Part shown: positions 59,307 to 64,000 of the stretch, in pieces | Layout of the letters: every line of letters begins with the position of its first letter | Position numbering within the stretch: the first letter of the stretch is position 1 | Assembly: GCA_037157565.1 (NCBI GenBank) | Contig: JAZHRO010000013.1 | Coordinates: forward strand, 77,493,501 to 77,557,500 | DNA: 64,000 bases | From: Thalassia testudinum | Taxonomy: Eukaryota > Streptophyta > Magnoliopsida > Alismatales > Hydrocharitaceae | Direction: 5' to 3' | Program-made: the position numbers and the translations under genes | Notes under the pieces: generated by a model | Told to the model about the DNA's origin: nothing | Databases searched by the model: none | The model's input: the letters and a program-made list of their open reading frames with translations, nothing else

Positions 59307-62259
59307 ACTTGACCCCGGAACGAAAAAAGAAGCAGACAAAAGAAAAAAAGTCTAACTCCTCAAGGGCAGCCTCCAGCTTGTGTGAGTACTTTCTGAGATC
59401 TCATATTTCCCTGCTCCAATCTATTTCTGAGATCTCATATTTCTGGTAGACCTCGTAAATTCTCACTCATATGTTGCTTGTCCATATTTCTTCCGAAGAT
59501 ACTTCCACATCTCCTCAGTAGTTTCCATGTACAATTGGTTCACTGGCAGTTTGAACTCAGTGAAGTTGGTTAGCCAAGTCATGACCATGTTATTGTTCCA
59601 TTTTAATTTTGCATGATCCTTTACTTTCTGAATCTGGATCTATCCAGATCTGTCCCCTCTGAATAGAACAAAGATGGGGAGTAACTGAGACCATGGTTGG
59701 TACTTGGATCTGTTCATCTTGATGGTCATTGCAATTGATTGGTGATAACTCTGAACATGTAGAATAATTGATCAGGTTCACCGCTTCCCGTCCTGCAGAC
59801 ATGAAGGATGCCAAAGGCTCTGTTATCATGTCAATATAATTCTCAGGTAGAATAACATGAAGCAAGGACAGAACTGTACCTTATGATCTCCCCTTCAAAT
59901 GATTCACACACAATGAGCACAGGAATCGAGCACATTGAGCCGAGCATTCTGGCTCACTAGAGGACCAAGGGAAAATAAGGTGCGTATGTCTGCAATATTT
60001 GCAAATGAGGTGTGCAAGGAGAGAATGTGGACATGCATGTCTAGGTGCTGGCTGTTATACCTGTGACAGGGAGCAGGTTGCACTTGAGCCATGAGGCTTG
60101 AGGTTTGTGTGCATGAGAGTGAACCAGGGCTGCAAGAAAAGTAATAGGTAGCACTTTTTTTTTGTAGGGGTGGGGGTGGGGTGGGGTTGTACCAGGCATG
60201 AAATCCTGAAGGGTTGCCCACCCTTATGTACCATTTTGAAAAGGAAGAGGATATTTCATTAATGTGCATCTACAAGGAAAATACAGCTGCATAATAGGTT
60301 CTATAGGTCCTTCAACAAAAAGAAAAGATTCACTAGGAATCAAGTAATCTGGAAAAATGTAAAAGGTGGCATGCTCCCAACACTTGTAATAGCATTTCTC
60401 CTGAAAGTTAATTTCTGTTTAATTTGGTGTAAAAACAATAGAAAGCTGTATCAAGCGATGGTTGAAATTTATAGCTTGATTGGATTGTCCATTGCGAATT
60501 TATCCTTTCTTTTCTATGGTTATTCCATATTGAACAAAAGTGGATACTTTTTTTTTACTTGTACTATGTGTATACAAACTTGTTTTGAGAATCTAATTTC
60601 AAACACTTCCATACTCCTTTTCCATTAGGAGAGTGAAATTACAAATCTGCTTGACATTGAAATGCTTGATTTCATCTGCCATCAGATTTATACCGTTTAG
60701 AAACAGTGCCATAGACAAATGGCAGAGGAAGACACAAGTGACAACTGGTGCAGCAGCATTCAGAGGCAAACTGCACGCTTTTAATCAGGTCGCTCAAACT
60801 TTCTTCTCACTCCAAGAAGCTAGAGGCAATTATTAACCTATTCTTCACTGCAGAATATTAGTGATCAAGTAGCTACTTACATGAGGGACCCAGATCGGAT
60901 GATTAGAAGAATGCAATTGAGGAAGGCTGCTGTCGATGTATTAGGAGAGGTTAGTTTCTCCTTTCATTTGTGAAGTTGAGCGAGTCAGCTATTTGATGGC
61001 ATCTTCTCCGTTGATCTTATTGTGTTTTTTTGGCAGGTCACTGAGAATGTTGGTGACAAAAGGGAAGGGGTATTTGTTTTCTCTTTCTTTCTCATTTTTT
61101 TTAGTTTAAGGAAATAATTGTTCATGTGGATATTTGTTAATTGTTATCACCCTTGAGTCTGATCATTCTCTTTAAAAATGAATGATCTACTTCTCCATTG
61201 TGGTAGAAATATGAGGAAGTGCGGGATGGTGTTATGGTGCATTAAAGATGTTATGCATGTAGTGCTTTTGATGACTTGTGTATGGTGCTTATCTTTCTAA
61301 AAGTTCTACTTTCTTTTGCATTACATATGGCTATTTCTACCCCTAATCATGGATGGTGCATACTTAAAGCAATAGCATTTAATGTCCATTGATAGGTTGG
61401 GCAATAATCATACATGTATTGTAACCGATGTCCAGATTCCTCCGATGGTGAAGATTTATAATTCTTGGAAAATTTTATGAGGATTTGCATAGAAAAGTTT
61501 AGATCATAAGAATGTTACACTGTATCTTAAGTGAACTGTATCTTAAGTGACGTCTTAGGTTATGGACGTATACTTCATTGACTTTTCAGTACATCATGTT
61601 TGATTCTTTGGTGGTAGAAAACTTGTATTCCAATGTGTTAATCATCTAAATACTTACATTTGCCCTCTTTGAATGATATCCAGGAGGAAAACATGGATGG
61701 AGATCCTGAACTCATTGACGACTCAGAATTCTATCAGCAACTCCTCAAGGAATTCTTTGAGTCATGTGATCTTTCTTCATCTGGTGAGCTTTTTTGTTTG
61801 ACGTTCCTTTTTTTATCTCCAATGCATCCTTTTCCTCTTCCTCTTCTTCTTCGGGTTGAAGCTTTGTATTATATGATTTGACTGTTTCATTTGATCCTTT
61901 GATAAGTCCCATGAACTTTGTCTTTAATCTCTTTATATGTATTTTGTTTTTTTTTTTAATTGCAGAGACAGCATATTATGCTGTGAAGAAGTTGCAGACT
62001 AAGAAGCGCAAGGCTGTTGATCGCCGAGCGTCAAAGAGCAGGAAGATAAGGTATTCCTCTTGAATCATGGAATAAAACATGAAATCAGTTTCCATGCCCA
62101 TGAAATCTGTTGATCAAATTCTCGTTTTGCAGGTACAATGTCCATGAGAAGGTCGTTAATTTTATGGCTCCAAAGCGATCAACTTTTAACGATATGGCTG
62201 CAAAGTTATTTGAGAATCTGTTTGGTCACAAGAGCCAGATGGCTGTGGCCACAGTTTGA
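39025..62259 (+). CDS. AATF: AATF/Che-1/Bfr2-family nucleolar protein, 13 exons
   Basis: Coding exons: 39025-39198, 39321-39496, 40419-40491, 56295-56369, 56465-56575, 56701-56743, 57810-57876, 60686-60788, 60854-60949, 61037-61069, 61684-61783, 61966-62050, 62133-62259. All introns are GT-AG, phases agree, and the 1263-nt CDS gives 420 residues plus TGA. The ATG at 39025 (ACGGATGGCG) is the first in frame after TGA at 38983. Residues 1-105 are acidic, with 13 Glu at 77-89. Residues 142-290 match the AATF leucine-zipper-type domain (LEFRFLLQKAF, FRNSAIDKWQRKT). A basic KKLQTKKRKAVDRRASKSRK tract near 355-375 looks like a nucleolar signal. The C-terminus (YNVHEKVVNFMAP, LFENLFG) is the TRAUB domain. 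Family members (yeast Bfr2, human AATF) act in the small-subunit processome for 18S rRNA maturation. Length and domains look complete, so it is probably functional; splicing is inferred. Confidence 0.92.
39375..39413 (+). repeat. Coding (GAG)13 microsatellite
   Basis: Thirteen uninterrupted GAG codons in exon 2 encode residues Glu77-Glu89 of the AATF protein. Acidic N-terminal tracts are normal in this family; a pure triplet run is prone to length changes without shifting the frame. Confidence 0.9.
41568..41615. repeat. (AT)24 microsatellite
   Basis: An uninterrupted 48-bp AT dinucleotide run in intron 3, likely polymorphic. Small frames on both strands across it are artefacts. Confidence 0.95.
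42036..42960 (-). mobile_element. LINE remnant, minus strand
   Basis: The frame at 42676-42936 reads FQYVYDNTFLYERS in place of the usual YADDT-LFF RT motif, then CLHMNFNKSAFNPFGL. The latter parallels LHINFLKSTFVPMDL of the 3.3-kb LINE at 48.3-51.6 kb. Further along the minus strand, 42036-42308 has a CPLC-like pair where a C-terminal zinc-binding region would lie. Stops and frameshifts are present. It is the 3' half of an old L1-like element in antisense to the gene. Confidence 0.65.
43194..43294 (+). mobile_element. 100-bp LINE 3' stub with 17-bp duplication
   Basis: The insert is bounded by AAAGTACTTTCCAAAGA at 43177-43193 and again at 43295-43311, a perfect 17-bp duplication. It ends in a run of A and carries the hairpin GGTGGTTATC-ATTTG-GATAACCATC (43246-43270), also found at the end of the 3.3-kb LINE. 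It is therefore an extremely 5'-truncated copy of that LINE family. Boundaries in the A-run are uncertain by a few bases. Confidence 0.88.
43780..43872 (-). mobile_element. Possible LINE 3' tail, minus strand
   Basis: The minus strand shows GGATAATCATC followed by T/A-rich sequence, like the tail of the 3.3-kb LINE, and an imperfect left stem arm (GGATGTCTATC). No duplication was identified. Confidence 0.35.
45622..48208 (-). mobile_element. Solo LTR D (2.59 kb) in AATF intron 3
   Basis: On the minus strand it starts TAAATGACCCTTCC (TG end mutated to TA) and ends with GGTCATAACA. The start resembles solo LTR C, and the body shares the GTACC-GAGGAGAG repeat units (complement at 46609 and 46669) and the long block around 46260-46550 with A, B and C. 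TATAAAAC is near 48010 on the minus strand. The palindrome lattice of A-C is absent; a single CAGACGTGCG is near 47595. Flanks TATTT and TGGTC do not match, so its duplication is lost or the ends are slightly off. Confidence 0.75.
49912..50295 (+). pseudogene. LINE reverse transcriptase core fragment
   Basis: The longest open frame of the 3.3-kb LINE, 127 codons, contains the catalytic motif VQYADDTLFF at residues about 27-36, followed by a LCLLLELLGEALGLHINF helix typical of plant L1-like RT. The frame breaks before the thumb region, and the upstream palm motif (VDFSKAYA) lies in another frame, so no intact protein can be made. Confidence 0.85.
51558..51584 (+). other. 3'-terminal hairpin of the LINE
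   Basis: GGGTGATTATC, loop ATTTG, GATAATCATCC: an 11-bp stem with one G-T wobble, just before the A-tail. The stub at 43246-43270 has the same loop and a covarying stem. Confidence 0.8.
53726..54092. mobile_element. Tourist-like MITE (367 bp)
   Basis: Ends GGTTGCTTTTGGCA and TGCCAAACGCAGCT form a 14-bp imperfect inverted repeat, flanked by TTA (53723-53725) and TTA (54093-54095). This is typical of PIF/Harbinger-derived MITEs. The interior is AT-rich and non-coding. Confidence 0.65.
54096..54395. mobile_element. Second MITE-like unit, directly abutting the first
   Basis: It starts GGGCCTGTTTGTTTC immediately after the shared TTA, a common start of plant MITEs. The right end is poor: CCCTGAACGAGTCTACCCC near 54370-54392 is only a partial complement, so the border is approximate. 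Confidence 0.4.
55044..55088 (+). mobile_element. Tiny LINE-like 3' stub (~45 bp)
   Basis: AAGTCCAGGA occurs at 55034-55043 and 55089-55098, a 10-bp duplication around 45 bp that contain GTGGTTATCC and end in an A-rich tail. The tail resembles that of the LINE at 51.6 kb. With so short an insert, a chance repeat cannot be ruled out. Confidence 0.45.
58600..58812 (-). mobile_element. tRNA-derived SINE-like unit
   Basis: The minus strand has a perfect Pol III A box TGGTAGAGTGG (58789-58799) and B box GGTTCAAATCC (58747-58757), about 30 bp apart, near a probable 5' end at 58812. It lacks a tRNA fold, so a SINE is more likely than a tRNA gene. The 3' end is uncertain. Confidence 0.6.
59099..59150 (+). 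mobile_element. Possible LINE 3' tail with hairpin
   Basis: GGATGATT (59099-59106) pairs perfectly with AATCATCC (59120-59127), followed by TTTCACCTTCCAAAGAAAA as in other LINE tails here. The loop is longer than ATTTG. No clear duplication. Confidence 0.45.
59277..59305. repeat. (TTC)n microsatellite
   Basis: About nine to ten pure CTT repeats, preceded by an imperfect CTC/TTC stretch, in intron 7. Confidence 0.9.
59464..59625 (-). pseudogene. Copia gag fragment
   Basis: A minus-strand frame of about 53 codons ends in TGA and reads KWNNNMVMTWLTNF ... METTEEMWKYLRKKYGQA. This pattern (W-x-x-x-N...WL...S/N, then A-K/E-E-M-W-x-x-L-x-x-x-Y) is that of plant Copia gag proteins. The frame at 59590-59865 may be its frameshifted upstream part. 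No LTRs were found near it. Confidence 0.6.
60167..60186 (+). other. G-quadruplex motif
   Basis: Four G-runs (4, 5, 4, 4) separated by single T on the AATF coding strand, preceded by a T-run, in intron 7. Single-base loops predict a very stable quadruplex in DNA or nascent RNA. Confidence 0.75.
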
Positions 62260-62451
62260 TGGCATTTCTTGCATGTAGAATTTTGCTTGTCTTGGAATAT
62301 TTGAATTTTTTTAGCATCCTGTTGTTCTAACGCTTTTTTTGATGGCCATAATCAGTCAATTGATATTCTTGTTGCTGTTTAAATTTGTGGGACATGGGGT
62401 GGAATGGAGGGAGGAAAAAAGGGGTATATTGATAAGGGTAACAAAGAAAGC

Positions 62452-62457
62452 AATAAA
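62452..62457 (+). terminator. Candidate AATF polyadenylation signal
   Basis: AATAAA about 190 bp after the stop codon, in AT-rich sequence. It is the best canonical signal close to the gene; plant signals vary, so use is uncertain. Confidence 0.4.
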
Positions 62458-62459
62458 AT

Positions 62460-64000
62460 AGAAGGTTCACCTTGACTTTAGTTGAAGTTGTCGACGGCTA
62501 TTATCAGAAGTTCATGTGGGAGAAAGTCGATTATTTTTTATTTATCTGCCAAATGACAGAAAAATTAGATAGAGTTAGATCAAAAAAGTCAGTTAATTCA
62601 GCAATTTTTCATCTATCATTGAGGCTTTGAAGAAAAAAAACTTCTATTTCAAGAAAATAGAGCTTGGGGAATTTTTAATGCAAGTGTTGTCTCATTGTTG
62701 GAGGAAGTGTTGTGGATGAGGAAGAGTAATCAATTATCTGATGTTTATCTATTGTTTGACCGACGTCCGCTGATAAAGATGGATTGTGCTATATATAACA
62801 GAATGCTACTTGAGGATATGGATGTTTTTAAATAAGTAAATACCAATAAATATTTTTAAAGGAAGAGAATATGTGCTTTTGTCAGGTATGCTTACCCGCG
62901 CAAATCATGGGGTTATAAGTACTATTTTCTAACTTTGGTAAGGTGAAATGACATTTCTTTGGAAGATGAGTTGTTTTTTTGTTATTTTTGCAAGGAAAAC
63001 ATCTGTTAGCAAGGGATTGACCATCTTTGCAGGTCTTCTATAAAGTTAAAACTAAAGTTGTTCCCAGAGGAAGCGAAAGAAATCCAAGATCTAATTGTGG
63101 ATGGATATGGGTCAAGGAGCATACGAAAAAAGTGCTCTTATGTCAAAAAAACCTTGCTCGACTCATTATATATAAAAAAAAAAGTAAAATATACTGATTT
63201 ACTTTAAAAAGACAATCAAAGTTGCATATAGGGTTCACCATCATTTAAAAAAATTAATTCATCACATTGTATATGAAAAAATTAAAATGATTTTATTGGT
63301 TATCGTTCTCAATTTAAGAGGTGATTTTTCATGATGGAAAATCAACACATCAATGGAACATGAAAATACGTTGATGGAAAATTAACACATTGATGAAAAA
63401 GGAAAATATATTGATGTGTTTTGTTTTTTTATTAGTGGAAAATGGTTCTTCACTCGGAAAGTAGTGTTTCACTTGTGAAAAATGATTTTTATCAGTGAAA
63501 ATTAAAACACACCTATTGAAATCACTAGTTGAAGCCACCAACATGAGATGTGATTTTTGCGTTGTAACATATATTGCAATGGGTTTACTTTTTCATATTT
63601 TGGATTGTTTGTTCTCTTATCATTTTACTTAGCTATTTCAATTTCTAAGGATGAAATAATGAGATAGGAATGGACATCAAAGGCTCCTGTCTTTCCTCTT
63701 TATCAAGGGTTGGAAGGATGTAAAGCCTCTTGCTTTCTCTTTTCTTTTTCTTCTTCTTCCTTTCCTTTTATGTTGTTAGAGTTCAACAATGAAAATGGAT
63801 GGAGATGATCTAATTGATCAAGTCATCTAGAAAAAAGATTCGGCTTCTCTTAGTAAGATGGCTTAGTAGAACACATTACCGCAATGCTATTTAACACCTA
63901 TTATATCGGTAAAGGATTTATCTTGTCCATTCATTATCTTACTTCCGTAATGTTCAGTTCTCCTCATTCTTCTATTTCTCTCCATACCTTAGTAACCCCA
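62460..64000. other. No gene seen downstream of AATF
   Basis: AT-rich DNA. At about 63330-63500 short forms of TGATGGAAAAT and ATTGATGTGTT repeat in both orientations, giving weak inverted repeats, but no element ends were found. Frames are short and without domains. Confidence 0.4.

Larger units (their letters stand above)
57877..60685 (+). other. AATF intron 7, 2.8 kb
   Basis: Donor AG|GTAAAG and acceptor ATCAG|A. It contains a SINE-like unit, a LINE tail, a (TTC)n run, a Copia gag fragment and a G-quadruplex motif. No independent gene is visible. Confidence 0.85.

Overview
The window reads as nuclear DNA of a flowering plant with a transposon-rich, fairly large genome. The evidence is GT-AG introns (one of 15.8 kb), Copia-type and other plant LTR retrotransposons, plant L1-like LINEs, hAT and Tourist-like MITEs and a tRNA-derived SINE. 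I could not decide between monocot, magnoliid or another lineage. All alignments were made by eye.

Only one convincing host gene is present. It lies on the plus strand, with 13 coding exons between 39025 and 62259, and encodes a 420-residue AATF/Che-1/Bfr2-family nucleolar protein. This family works in small-subunit ribosome assembly. Intron 3 (40492-56294) holds a dinucleotide microsatellite, LINE debris in both orientations, a solo LTR, a 5'-truncated LINE of 3.3 kb with target-site duplication, two MITEs and tiny LINE-like stubs. Intron 7 holds a SINE-like unit, a gag fragment and a G-quadruplex motif.

Everything left of about 38 kb is mobile DNA and its debris. Four related solo LTRs of 2.55-2.9 kb (A 3031-5582 minus, C 8126-11008 plus, B 24577-27236 plus, D 45622-48208 minus) have no internal region in the window; A and C keep perfect 5-bp duplications. 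A dead Copia element (13826-29601, minus) has 157-bp LTRs. It was split by solo LTR B and by a non-autonomous, LARD-like LTR element (15115-23645, minus). At 30349-33745 two LTRs of another family lie tail to tail as a 1.7-kb inverted repeat. A GC-rich, TATA-containing LTR-like block (about 35.4-37.7 kb) and a hAT MITE precede the gene.

The most unusual signal is a phased lattice of palindromes with consensus YCAGACGTCTGR. Their ACGTCT cores are repeatedly 20 bp apart, less often 8, 12 or 22. The lattice occurs in three of the four solo LTRs and in both arms of the inverted LTR pair, which are apparently different LTR families, and decayed copies keep the phase. A second signal is a 3'-terminal LINE hairpin kept in at least two copies with a compensatory base-pair change.
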